The notes under the pieces: model-generated
Databases searched by the model: none
What the model was told of the DNA's origin: nothing
The model's input: only the letters and a program-made list of their open reading frames with translations
Source: Burkholderiales bacterium
GTDB taxonomy: Bacteria; Pseudomonadota; Gammaproteobacteria; Burkholderiales; Usitatibacteraceae
Assembly (NCBI GenBank): GCA_026786225.1
Contig: JAJAYN010000185.1
Coordinates: forward strand, 1 to 6,535
Direction of reading: 5' to 3'
DNA length: 6,535 bases
In this document: piece by piece, positions 1 to 6,032 of the stretch
Layout of the letters: the number at the start of each line of letters is the position of its first letter
How positions within the stretch are numbered: position 1 is the first letter of the stretch
Translations under genes and position numbers: made by a program

Positions 1-1
1 G

Positions 2-745
2 CGATTGCTCAGTGCGTCGGGTTGGGACGTGGTGCCTTTGAGACAAGTCGCCGACATGCTATCGCGCCCGGACGCCGACTGGTCGCGCAAGTCGGTGGGT
101 GTGGCCTTTGACGACGGATCCGATTTTGACTATGCGGATCTGCCGCATCCGATCGCAGGCAAACAGCGGAGCATGCTCAACATCATGCGCGATTTCAAGG
201 TCGACAGCCCGTTGCGGCAACCCACATTGCACGCGACGTCATTTGTCATTGTGTCACCGGAAGCCAGGGAGATTCTCGACCGTACCTGCATGTTGGGCAC
301 GCATTGGTGGAATCACACATGGTGGCCGGACGCTGTGTCCAGCGGACTGATGGATATTGCGAGCCATAGCTGGGATCACTGTCACGACACGCTGCCGCAG
401 ATTGCGCAACGCGACCAGCGCAAGGGTGACTTCTGGGGAATTGATACCGAGACCGATGCCGAAGCGCAGATACGCGCATCGGCGTCGTTCATCGCGGGTA
501 TGGCGCCGAATCGAGGCGCGAGATTATTTGCCTATCCCTACGGTCACGCCGCCGACTTTCTCGTGCACGAGTATTTCCCCCGGCAGGCGCGTGATGATTC
601 GAGACACTGTATCGACGCAGCCTTCAGTACCGATCCTGAACCGATTTCACGTCACAGCAACCGCTGGAATCTGGGGCGTTTCGTTTGTGGGGATCATTGG
701 CGGTCCAGCGAAGACCTTGCCGCGATTCTGCGCAACGCCTTCTAG
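2..745 (+). CDS. Polysaccharide deacetylase family protein (CE4/NodB-like), 5'-truncated by window edge
   Basis: The protein is a metal-dependent carbohydrate de-N-acetylase of the NodB-homology (CE4) type; its substrate is unknown. Counting from an in-frame TTG at position 5, the visible part has 246 residues. Motif 1 is AFDDGSD (residues 34-40; D36 the likely base, D37 a metal ligand). Motif 2 is SHSWDH (120-125), giving the H-x3-H metal pair H121/H125. A motif-3-like LFAYPYG lies at 174-180. About 80 residues separate motifs 1 and 2, more than in a compact NodB domain, and include the Trp-rich stretch THWWNHTWW (99-107). The frame is open to the window edge and normal N-terminal sequence is missing, so the TTG is probably not the true start. 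Any signal peptide would lie outside the window. It ends at TAG 743-745 and converges with the cupin gene. The family call is firm; whether it acts on exopolysaccharide, peptidoglycan or a small substrate cannot be seen. Confidence 0.82.
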   Translation, partial: RLLSASGWDVVPLRQVADMLSRPDADWSRKSVGVAFDDGSDFDYADLPHPIAGKQRSMLNIMRDFKVDSPLRQPTLHATSFVIVSPEAREILDRTCMLGTHWWNHTWWPDAVSSGLMDIASHSWDHCHDTLPQIAQRDQRKGDFWGIDTETDAEAQIRASASFIAGMAPNRGARLFAYPYGHAADFLVHEYFPRQARDDSRHCIDAAFSTDPEPISRHSNRWNLGRFVCGDHWRSSEDLAAILRNAF

Positions 746-786
746 AGATTGATGGGCCATCTCGGTTTCTTGTCCGGTTAAGGTAT

Positions 787-1182
787 TCAGAGCAGGGTCG
801 TATCCTCATCCGCATACGCCGGATAACAAACACACAGAATTTTCAGCGCTGACGGCCCGGTGTTGGTCACGTTATGCGTGGTGCCCGGCGGAATGACAAT
901 CGTGTCGCCGCTGCGGATATAAAACTCGGCTTTGCCCAGTCGCATGGTTCCCGAGCCCTCGGTGATGTGATAAATCTCTTCCGATTGTTCATGAAGATGT
1001 AACAGCGTGGTGCCGCCAGACTCGACAATCGCCTCCGCAAAACTCATTGCACCCGGACCGTGGATTGCCGGGTGCAGCAATTCGCGAATGATTGATCCGT
1101 CTTTGGTGATGAATGGCGCGACTTCCGCGTAGGCGGTTTTCATGGTCCTGAAGTCCATAGGTTGAATGACGATCCGTGCCAT
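787..1182 (-). CDS. Single-domain cupin protein
   Basis: This is a 131-residue one-domain cupin, a small beta-barrel that usually binds a divalent metal. Cupin motif 1 is present as HLHEQSEEIYHITEG (residues 62-76, ligands H62, H64, E68). Motif 2 is a perfect match, GDTIVIPPGTTHNVTN (92-107), with the fourth ligand H103, so all four metal ligands are retained. There is no signal peptide or membrane segment, suggesting a cytoplasmic protein. I chose the ATG at 1182-1180, which gives MARIVIQPMDF; a GTG at 1200 would add six residues. A GGAG lies about 12 nt before the ATG, farther than ideal. The gene is transcribed divergently from argJ, with 38 bp between the starts, and converges on the deacetylase gene. 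Single-domain cupins include isomerases, dioxygenases and ligand-binding proteins; nothing here picks one. Confidence 0.85.
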   Translation of the reverse strand: MARIVIQPMDFRTMKTAYAEVAPFITKDGSIIRELLHPAIHGPGAMSFAEAIVESGGTTLLHLHEQSEEIYHITEGSGTMRLGKAEFYIRSGDTIVIPPGTTHNVTNTGPSALKILCVCYPAYADEDTTLL

Positions 1183-1220
1183 AATTTTGCCGGACTCCAC
1201 TCTTGAATTGTGAAATTTTT
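1183..1220. promoter_or_regulatory. Short divergent cupin/argJ intergenic region
   Basis: Only 38 bp separate the two start codons, so at least one promoter must extend into the neighbouring coding sequence. On the plus strand, CATAAT at 1180-1185 matches the sigma-70 -10 consensus at five of six bases and overlaps the cupin start codon, but no good -35 box lies 16-18 bp upstream. Just before argJ there is no clear Shine-Dalgarno sequence, only the A/T-rich run GAAATTTTT. The -10 assignment is weak. Confidence 0.25.
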
Positions 1221-2450
1221 ATGGCCGTTAACTACACGCTGCCCACACAGGAATCATTGCTGCCGATTAACGGTGTGACACTCGGTTACGCCAAAGCGCA
1301 TGTGCGCAAACCGGATCGCAAGGACATGCTGATCATATCGCTTGCACCCGGTTCGCTGGCAGCGGGTGTGTTTACGCAGAATCGTTTTTGTGCGGCACCT
1401 GTGCTTGTTTGTCGTGAACATCTGAAGCACGGTGCCGATACGCGGGCGCTGGTGATCAACACCGGCTGCGCCAATGCAGGCACGGGTGCGACCGGCTTTA
1501 CGGATGCGAAGGCGACCTGTGATGAAGTGGCGAAAGCGCTCGGCTGCACGCGGCATCAGGTGCTGCCGTTTTCCACCGGTGTGATTCTCGAACATTTGCC
1601 GATGGATAAAATCCTCGCCGGCGTGCCGCAGTGTGTTGCCAACCTCACGCCCACCGGCTGGTTCGATGCGGCGCACGCCATCATGACGACCGATACCGTG
1701 CCGAAAGCGGTTTCCTGTCAGCTCGATATCGATGGCCACATTGTCACCATCACGGGTATTTCCAAAGGTGCCGGCATGATCGAGCCGAATATGGCGACCA
1801 TGCTGGGCTTCATTGCGACAGATGCCGTCGTCGGCCCGGATGTACTTGCCGACATGGTCAAGACCGCTGCAGCGATATCGTTCAATGCCATCACCATCGA
1901 CGGCGACACATCGACCAATGATTCGCTGATTCTGATCGCGACCGGCAAGGCGGGCAACCCACCAATCAATGGTGAGGGCACCGCGGAATATGTGAAGTTG
2001 CAGGTTGCCGTGAATGACGTGGCGATTGCGCTTGCGCAGGCCATCGTGCGCGACGGCGAGGGCGCAACAAAATTCATGACGATTAAAGTGCAGGGCGGCA
2101 AGAACCACGCCGAATGCATGAAGATCGGCAAGGCCATCGCCAATTCGCCGCTGGTCAAAACAGCATTCTTTGCGAGCGACCCGAATCTGGGCCGTATCCT
2201 CGCGGCCATCGGTTACGCCGGCGTGAATGATCTCGATACTGATCTTATCAAACTTTATCTGGGCGACGTGCTGGTGGCCGAAAACGGTGGGCGTGCGGCC
2301 AGCTATCGTGAAGAGCTGGGCTCGGCGGTGATGAAGGAAAGCGAGATCCTGGTACGCGTTGACTTGGGACGCGGTGACGATACCGCGACGGTTTGGACCT
2401 GTGATTTTTCGTATGACTACGTAAAGATCAACGCAGATTATCGTTCCTGA
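1221..2450 (+). CDS. argJ: Arginine biosynthesis protein ArgJ (glutamate N-acetyltransferase / possible amino-acid acetyltransferase)
   Basis: ArgJ is the ornithine acetyltransferase of the cyclic arginine pathway. It moves the acetyl group from N-acetylornithine to glutamate; some members also make N-acetylglutamate from acetyl-CoA. From the ATG at 1221 it has 409 residues, the usual length. The precursor self-cleaves before a threonine: the signature KGAGMIEPNMATML spans 182-195, so the nucleophile is T193, giving alpha (1-192) and beta (193-409) chains. The oxyanion-hole Thr-Gly is T119-G120. Other family marks are FTQNRFCAAPV (51-61), DGDTSTND (227-234), DGEGATKF (278-285) and the C-terminus YDYVKINADYRS. 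One deviation is STGVILE (118-124), where I expect STGVIGE. An in-frame TTG at 1203 would add six residues, but MAVN fits betaproteobacterial ArgJ starts. It is the first gene of the operon, and its TGA overlaps the next ATG by one base. Confidence 0.97.
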   Translation: MAVNYTLPTQESLLPINGVTLGYAKAHVRKPDRKDMLIISLAPGSLAAGVFTQNRFCAAPVLVCREHLKHGADTRALVINTGCANAGTGATGFTDAKATCDEVAKALGCTRHQVLPFSTGVILEHLPMDKILAGVPQCVANLTPTGWFDAAHAIMTTDTVPKAVSCQLDIDGHIVTITGISKGAGMIEPNMATMLGFIATDAVVGPDVLADMVKTAAAISFNAITIDGDTSTNDSLILIATGKAGNPPINGEGTAEYVKLQVAVNDVAIALAQAIVRDGEGATKFMTIKVQGGKNHAECMKIGKAIANSPLVKTAFFASDPNLGRILAAIGYAGVNDLDTDLIKLYLGDVLVAENGGRAASYREELGSAVMKESEILVRVDLGRGDDTATVWTCDFSYDYVKINADYRS

Positions 2451-3367
2451 TGTTTCCAAAACTGGATCGCACCCTCGAACGCGTCGAGGGATTGCTTGAA
2501 CGCGTTGAGCAGTATTTGCCGCGCAATATTGCGCCAGACTGGAAATCCTTTGTCGCTTATCGCTGGCGGCGTGAGCAGACTGTCTTTGGTCGACGTTGCT
2601 CGCTGGTCGGGGTCGCGCATCCACATGTCATTCGCTTCGCAGACCTGAAAGATATCGACGACCAGAAGTCACGCATTGAAGCCAATACCCGGCAGTTCGT
2701 GATGGGCCGCCCCGCCAATAATGTATTGCTTACAGGTGCGCGTGGAACGGGCAAATCTTCGCTCGTGAAAGCAGCGCTGCATGAATTTTCCAAAAAAGGT
2801 TTGCGATTGATTGAAGTGGATCGCGCCGACATGGTCGATCTGCCCGACATCGCCGATCTGGTCGCTCGCCGGCCCGAACGCTTCATCATCTTCAGTGACG
2901 ACCTGTCCTTTGAAGCCAACGATCCCGGTTACAAGGCGCTCAAATCGGTGCTCGACGGCGGCATCTCCGTGACTAACGACAATCTGCTGGTCTACGCGAC
3001 CAGTAATCGTCGCCACTTGATGCCCGAAAAAATGAGCGAGAACCTCGAAACCAAGCACACCGAGGATGGCGAAATTCACCCGGGCGAAACGACAGAGGAA
3101 AAAATTTCCCTCTCCGAGCGGTTTGGATTGTGGCTGTCGTTTTATCCGTTTGATCAAGACCAGTATCTGGCAATCGTGAAGCATTGGGTGACTGTATTGA
3201 CGGGCAGGCAGGCGGCCACAAACATTGATGCGATGCAAAGGGCCGCGTTGCTGTGGGCGCTGGAGCGTGGTTCGCGCAGCGGTCGTGTGGCATATCAGTT
3301 CGCACGCGATTGGGCAGGCGCACACAGCGCGGCACGTTCGCCGGTGAAAACCTCGCGCAGGAAATGA
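2450..3367 (+). CDS. DUF815-family P-loop ATPase (AAA+-like)
   Basis: This is a predicted 305-residue cytoplasmic ATPase of the DUF815 family (PF05673); its cellular role is not established. Walker A is GARGTGKS (96-103). Walker B is FIIFSDD (145-151), ending in the acidic pair D150-D151. A sensor-1-like ATSN lies at 183-186. The arginine of GSRSGR (274-279) sits where AAA+ proteins have sensor 2. The first 20 residues form an amphipathic, heptad-like helix (LERVEGLLERVEQYL), a possible interaction segment, and the C-terminal tail is basic. The start ATG overlaps the argJ stop (TGATG) with no Shine-Dalgarno of its own, so it is probably translated by coupling. It overlaps the following Nudix gene by four bases. 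I recall the order argJ, DUF815, Nudix as frequent in betaproteobacteria, suggesting a conserved reason for linkage, but no sequence feature ties it to arginine synthesis. Confidence 0.9.
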   Translation: MFPKLDRTLERVEGLLERVEQYLPRNIAPDWKSFVAYRWRREQTVFGRRCSLVGVAHPHVIRFADLKDIDDQKSRIEANTRQFVMGRPANNVLLTGARGTGKSSLVKAALHEFSKKGLRLIEVDRADMVDLPDIADLVARRPERFIIFSDDLSFEANDPGYKALKSVLDGGISVTNDNLLVYATSNRRHLMPEKMSENLETKHTEDGEIHPGETTEEKISLSERFGLWLSFYPFDQDQYLAIVKHWVTVLTGRQAATNIDAMQRAALLWALERGSRSGRVAYQFARDWAGAHSAARSPVKTSRRK

Positions 3368-4302
3368 CATCGCGTATTACCGACGTCGCCGTTGCCGTCT
3401 TCATCAAGCCCGACGGTAGCTTCCTGCTTTCTTCGCGGCCCGAAGGCAAACCCTATTCCGGCTATTGGGAATTCCCTGGCGGCAAAATCGAGGCGGGCGA
3501 ATCGGTACTACAGGCGATGAAACGCGAATTGATGGAGGAGTTGAACGTCACCATTACCAGCGCCATGCCGTGGTTTACATTCAGGATGGTCTATACCCAC
3601 GCCACGGTGCGGTTGCACTGCTGGCGTGTGCGTGAATGGCAAGGCGAGATGCGCGGATTGGAAGGGCAGCAATTCCAATGGCAGCGGCTGGCAGCGATCA
3701 CGGTCGCGCCAACGTTGCCGGGGTGCGTGCCGATACTGCGTGCGCTGGCGCTTCCGGCAATTTATGCGATCACCAATGCGTCGGAGATCGGGATTGCGGC
3801 CTACATGCAGCAATTGGAGAAGGCGCTCGCGAATGGATTGAAGCTCATCCAGATACGCGAGAAGGGCCTGTCACATGACGATCAAGTGAAATTTGCCAAA
3901 ATGGTGGTGGACCTCGCGCATGCGTTTGGCGCAAAAGCGCTGCTTAATGGCGATATTGAAATGGCCCGGCAGATTGGTGCCGATGGCGTGCATCTGACGT
4001 CGCGTCAATTGAGCCAATGCACCCGGCGGCCTGACGTTGAAATAGTCGCGGCATCGACCCACTCGCGCGAAGAACTTGAGCGGGCTGCGGAATTGAAATT
4101 GGATTTTGTCGTGCTTGGTGCGGTGAAGCCTACGCGCACGCACCCAGGGCAAGCCGGGATTGGCTGGGAAAAATTCTCTGCCATGGTGGAAGCCACGCCC
4201 CTGCCGGTTTATGCGCTCGGTGGGTTGGTAACCGGTGACTTAAACACGGCAATGTTGCATGGCGCGCACGGCGTAGCGCTGCAACGCGGTCTTGCAGCAT
4301 AA
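3364..4302 (+). CDS. Nudix hydrolase (MutT-like) fused to a ThiE/TenI-like domain
   Basis: This is a two-domain protein of 312 residues from the ATG at 3364; the frame stays open upstream, but this ATG forms the ATGA overlap with the previous stop. Residues 1-128 are a MutT-type Nudix domain, expected to hydrolyse oxidised or unusual nucleoside triphosphates such as 8-oxo-dGTP. The Nudix box runs from G40 to V62 and matches the consensus (E46, R54-E55, E58-E59), except that the usual Gly near its end is N61. Residues 130-312 are a TIM-barrel of the thiamine-phosphate synthase/TenI family, with QIREKG (163-168), GADGVHL (205-211), STHS (231-234) and YALGGL (283-288). Aligned by eye to ThiE, the two Mg-binding Asp positions are G196 (in LNGD) and Q216 or nearby (in TSRQL). 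Thiamine phosphate synthase activity is therefore doubtful, and MutT-like sanitisation is the safer call. I recall the same fusion as a known family in proteobacteria. It is the last gene of the argJ operon; AGGA sits very close to the ATG. Confidence 0.9.
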   Translation: MTSRITDVAVAVFIKPDGSFLLSSRPEGKPYSGYWEFPGGKIEAGESVLQAMKRELMEELNVTITSAMPWFTFRMVYTHATVRLHCWRVREWQGEMRGLEGQQFQWQRLAAITVAPTLPGCVPILRALALPAIYAITNASEIGIAAYMQQLEKALANGLKLIQIREKGLSHDDQVKFAKMVVDLAHAFGAKALLNGDIEMARQIGADGVHLTSRQLSQCTRRPDVEIVAASTHSREELERAAELKLDFVVLGAVKPTRTHPGQAGIGWEKFSAMVEATPLPVYALGGLVTGDLNTAMLHGAHGVALQRGLAA

Positions 4303-4314
4303 TTTAGCGTAGAT

Positions 4315-4326
4315 CGCCAATTGGCG
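4315..4326. repeat. Perfect 12-bp palindrome CGCCAATTGGCG
   Basis: CGCCAATTGGCG is its own reverse complement and starts 12 bp after the Nudix-ThiE stop. Its right half is also the outer 5' arm of the terminator-like hairpin, so the two structures exclude each other. The TTGGCG core recurs near the Fic gene (4521-4526 and 4574-4609). It could be a regulator site, an alternative fold or chance. Confidence 0.4.
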
Positions 4327-4378
4327 GGCCTTTACAGACAGAAATGCCTGTAAAGGCGCGCCAGTGCTGGGTTTTTTT
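4322..4378 (+). terminator. Probable intrinsic terminator of the argJ operon
   Basis: Arms TGGCGgGCCTTTACAG (4322-4337) and CTGTAAAGGCgCGCCA (4348-4363) form a 16-position stem with one G/G mismatch and a 10-nt loop. A run of seven T follows at 4372-4378, after an 8-nt gap that includes a small CCAG/CTGG repeat. The gap between stem and T-tract is longer than in a textbook rho-independent terminator. The position, 20 bp past the last operon stop, fits termination well. The stem is close to symmetric, so it could also stop antisense transcription or be a dispersed palindromic repeat. Confidence 0.55.
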
Positions 4379-4550
4379 AATTGCGCGGCTTTTCTCTGCG
4401 CATAGATACAAGTGAATGGATAAAACCGGGGCCAGCGCGGCGTTTAATCCGGAGATCTTTTCGGTTGCAATGCTGTTGTGTGGGTTTCTACCCACCGTCA
4501 GCTGACAAAAACTAGCAATATTGGCGTAAATTTTTATTGCGCGCCGCATT
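4379..4550. other. Non-coding, AT-rich intergenic stretch
   Basis: I see no credible gene here on either strand. A minus-strand open frame (4549-4304) runs through the terminator and has no family features. The stretch holds a hairpin and palindrome at 4480-4506 and one TTGGCG (4521-4526). CTGACA (4502-4507) followed 18 bp later by GTAAAT (4526-4531) is a poor promoter match, but it is the only candidate I found upstream of the Fic locus. Confidence 0.4.
4480..4506. repeat. Hairpin GTGGGT-TTCT-ACCCAC next to palindrome GTCAGCTGAC
   Basis: Positions 4480-4495 form a perfect 6-bp stem with a TTCT loop. One base later, 4497-4506 is the perfect 10-bp palindrome GTCAGCTGAC. No T-tract follows the hairpin, so it is not an obvious terminator. 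The function is unknown; a protein-binding site, an RNA structure or a recombination-site remnant are all possible. Confidence 0.45.
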
Positions 4551-4553
4551 TTG

Positions 4554-4609
4554 TGGCGCTACCATGTATTTAAGCGCCAATTAAATGGCGCATTAATGAA
4601 TAAGCGCCA
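4554..4609. promoter_or_regulatory. Cluster of four TGGCGC/GCGCCA half-sites, candidate operator
   Basis: TGGCGC occurs at 4554-4559 and 4586-4591, and its reverse complement GCGCCA at 4574-4579 and 4604-4609, so orientation alternates. The first pair is a perfect 7-bp inverted repeat (TGGCGCT / AGCGCCA, 12-nt spacer). The two GCGCCA copies share the context TAAGCGCCAA and lie exactly 30 bp apart, about three helical turns. The cluster abuts or overlaps the possible starts of the Fic frame (4596, 4617, 4626). Because that protein has a winged-helix region, autoregulation is an attractive but unproved reading. Confidence 0.45.
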
Positions 4610-4700
4610 AATAACGATGGTCACAATGATAAAGAAAATCAGCCAAGATGAGGCGAATTTAATCGCCTAAATCGTCGCTAAACACCGCGACGGGGTTGGC
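4596..4700 (+). pseudogene. Upstream in-frame extension of the Fic gene, broken by TAA at 4668-4670
   Basis: ATG codons at 4596, 4617 and 4626 are all in the frame of the Fic protein. Before the stop the translation ends KKISQDEANLIA; after it comes IVAKHRDGVGLAELYQ, continuing without a break into the Fic protein. Joined together this reads like the first helix and turn of a winged-helix domain, followed by the clear RTLQRRLAQMV recognition-helix region. The TAA is one substitution from CAA (Gln) or GAA (Glu), and either would restore the helix. No frameshift is needed. Either the gene is interrupted, the base is a sequencing error, or translation starts later and this is relict sequence. 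Confidence 0.6.
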
Positions 4701-6032
4701 TTGGCCGAACTGTATCAAACCGCGAAGAAACGAATCCCCAATCTAGCCACGCGCACCCTGCAGCGGCGTCTGGCGCAAATGGTTGCGGAAAAGCGAATTG
4801 TCCGCACTGGTCAAAAGCGCGGAACTCGATATCGGATTGCCGGAATTACTGGTTCGATGAACGGATTAATCCCTGCACCAGTTCTCCAGGTCACGGGGGA
4901 AGCCTACGTTCCGCTTTCTGCCGATGGTGCGGAAATTCGCGCGTATGTGCGCCAGCCACTCAACCAGCGTGCACCGCTCAGCTACAAAATAGAATTCCTT
5001 GAACACTACATCCCGAACAACACCTACTACCTGCCACAGACTCTACGACAGGAATTGCTTGTGATGGGACAGCCTCGCACCGCGAACGAACCTGCGGGAA
5101 CATTTGCCCGCGACATCCTGAATCGCTTGCTGATCGATCTGTCCTGGGCTTCATCGCGTCTTGAGGGCAATACCTACACGCGCCTGGACACGGAGCAACT
5201 GATCAACCGCGGTCAGGCGGCCGAGGGTAAGGATGCCACCGAGACCCAGATGATCCTGAACCACAAGGTGGCCATCGAATATTTGGTTAACCATGCCGAC
5301 GTCATCGACATCAATCGGCCAACGATCCTGAGTCTTCACGCGCTGTTATCGGATGGCCTGCTCCGTGACCCAGGCGCTGGTGGTCGCGTGCGCACCATCG
5401 CTGTCGACATTAGCGGTAGCGTATATCGCCCCTTGGCGCTCCCGCAAAAACTGGACGAACTCTTCGGCCACGTACTGGATATTGGGCGCGAAATCGAAGA
5501 CCCATTCGAACAAGCGTTCTTCCTGATGGTGCATTTGCCTTACCTGCAGCCGTTTGAGGACGTGAACAAACGCGTCTCCCGGCTGGCCGCAAACATCCCG
5601 CTCCTTAAACGCAACCTCTGTCCGTTATCGTTCGTCGACGTTCCTGAGCAAGCCTATGTTGATGCAGTCATTGGTGTTTACGAACTCAATCGCATCGAGC
5701 TGTTACGCGACGTATTCGTCTGGGCTTACGAGCGCTCCTGCCAGCAGTATCTCGCCGTTCAGCAACAACTGGTGCCGCCCGACACCTTCCGGCTGCGCTA
5801 CCGCAGCGCGCTCAACGAGACCGTCCGCGCCATCGTTCATGATGGCCATGATGCTGATCTTGCGCACATCTCGGCGGTCATCCCCGCGTCTGTTGGCGAT
5901 GTCGATCATGATCGTTTTATTGGCATGGTGAGCCAGGAATTTACCCACATACACGCTGGTAATGCCGTGCGCTATGGCTTGGGCGCATTGGAGTTCGAAG
6001 CATGGCGCAATGCTCGCCCAGTACCGAAGTGA
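4701..6032 (+). CDS. Fic-domain protein with N-terminal winged-helix region and non-canonical active site
   Basis: Fic proteins usually transfer AMP or another phosphate-containing group to target proteins. From the TTG at 4701 there are 443 residues. Residues 1-47 are the rest of a winged-helix DNA-binding region (RTLQRRLAQMV, 18-28; RGTRYRI, 40-46). A class II inhibitory motif, SSRLEG, lies at 151-156 in the helix before the Fic core. The flap region is around 231-250. The Fic motif, canonically HPFxxGNGRxxR, reads QPFEDVNKRVSR (283-294). The catalytic His is Q283, the two glycines are V288 and K290, and N289, R291 and R294 are kept. Classical AMPylation is therefore doubtful. I have an impression that related proteins share this variant, which would make it a subfamily and not decay. 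After 300 comes a helical C-terminal region without recognised motifs. The start is uncertain: TTG 4701 has GGGG close upstream, and ATG 4857 would give a Fic domain without the DNA-binding part. There is no partner antitoxin gene beside it. Confidence 0.85.
   Translation: MAELYQTAKKRIPNLATRTLQRRLAQMVAEKRIVRTGQKRGTRYRIAGITGSMNGLIPAPVLQVTGEAYVPLSADGAEIRAYVRQPLNQRAPLSYKIEFLEHYIPNNTYYLPQTLRQELLVMGQPRTANEPAGTFARDILNRLLIDLSWASSRLEGNTYTRLDTEQLINRGQAAEGKDATETQMILNHKVAIEYLVNHADVIDINRPTILSLHALLSDGLLRDPGAGGRVRTIAVDISGSVYRPLALPQKLDELFGHVLDIGREIEDPFEQAFFLMVHLPYLQPFEDVNKRVSRLAANIPLLKRNLCPLSFVDVPEQAYVDAVIGVYELNRIELLRDVFVWAYERSCQQYLAVQQQLVPPDTFRLRYRSALNETVRAIVHDGHDADLAHISAVIPASVGDVDHDRFIGMVSQEFTHIHAGNAVRYGLGALEFEAWRNARPVPK

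Noticed and set aside
745..763. GAGAT / ATCTC inverted repeat between the convergent deacetylase and cupin genes as a terminator
   Set aside because: The stem is only five base pairs, AT-rich, and is followed by a broken T-run, so it is too weak to call.
1254..2624. 456-codon open frame on the minus strand opposite argJ
   Set aside because: It is antisense to a near-perfect ArgJ and crosses into the ATPase gene. The translation is rich in Arg, His and Gly without family motifs, as expected of a shadow frame in GC-rich coding DNA.
4304..4549. 81-codon open frame on the minus strand in the gap after the Nudix-ThiE gene
   Set aside because: It runs through the terminator hairpin and T-tract, has no recognisable domain and no good ribosome binding site.
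4554..4609. The repeated GCGCCA elements as a CRISPR array
   Set aside because: The repeats are 6-7 bp, alternate in orientation and have 6-14 bp spacers. A CRISPR array has longer direct repeats of about 25-40 bp.
4596..4670. A separate 24-codon leader peptide upstream of Fic
   Set aside because: The residues continue in the same frame past the stop into the winged-helix domain, so a broken N-terminus explains it better than an independent peptide; there is also no ribosome binding site.
4701..6032. Fic toxin with an adjacent antitoxin gene
   Set aside because: There is no small antitoxin-like gene on either side. The inhibitory motif lies within the Fic protein itself, and the active-site His is missing, so a toxin-antitoxin pair is not supported.
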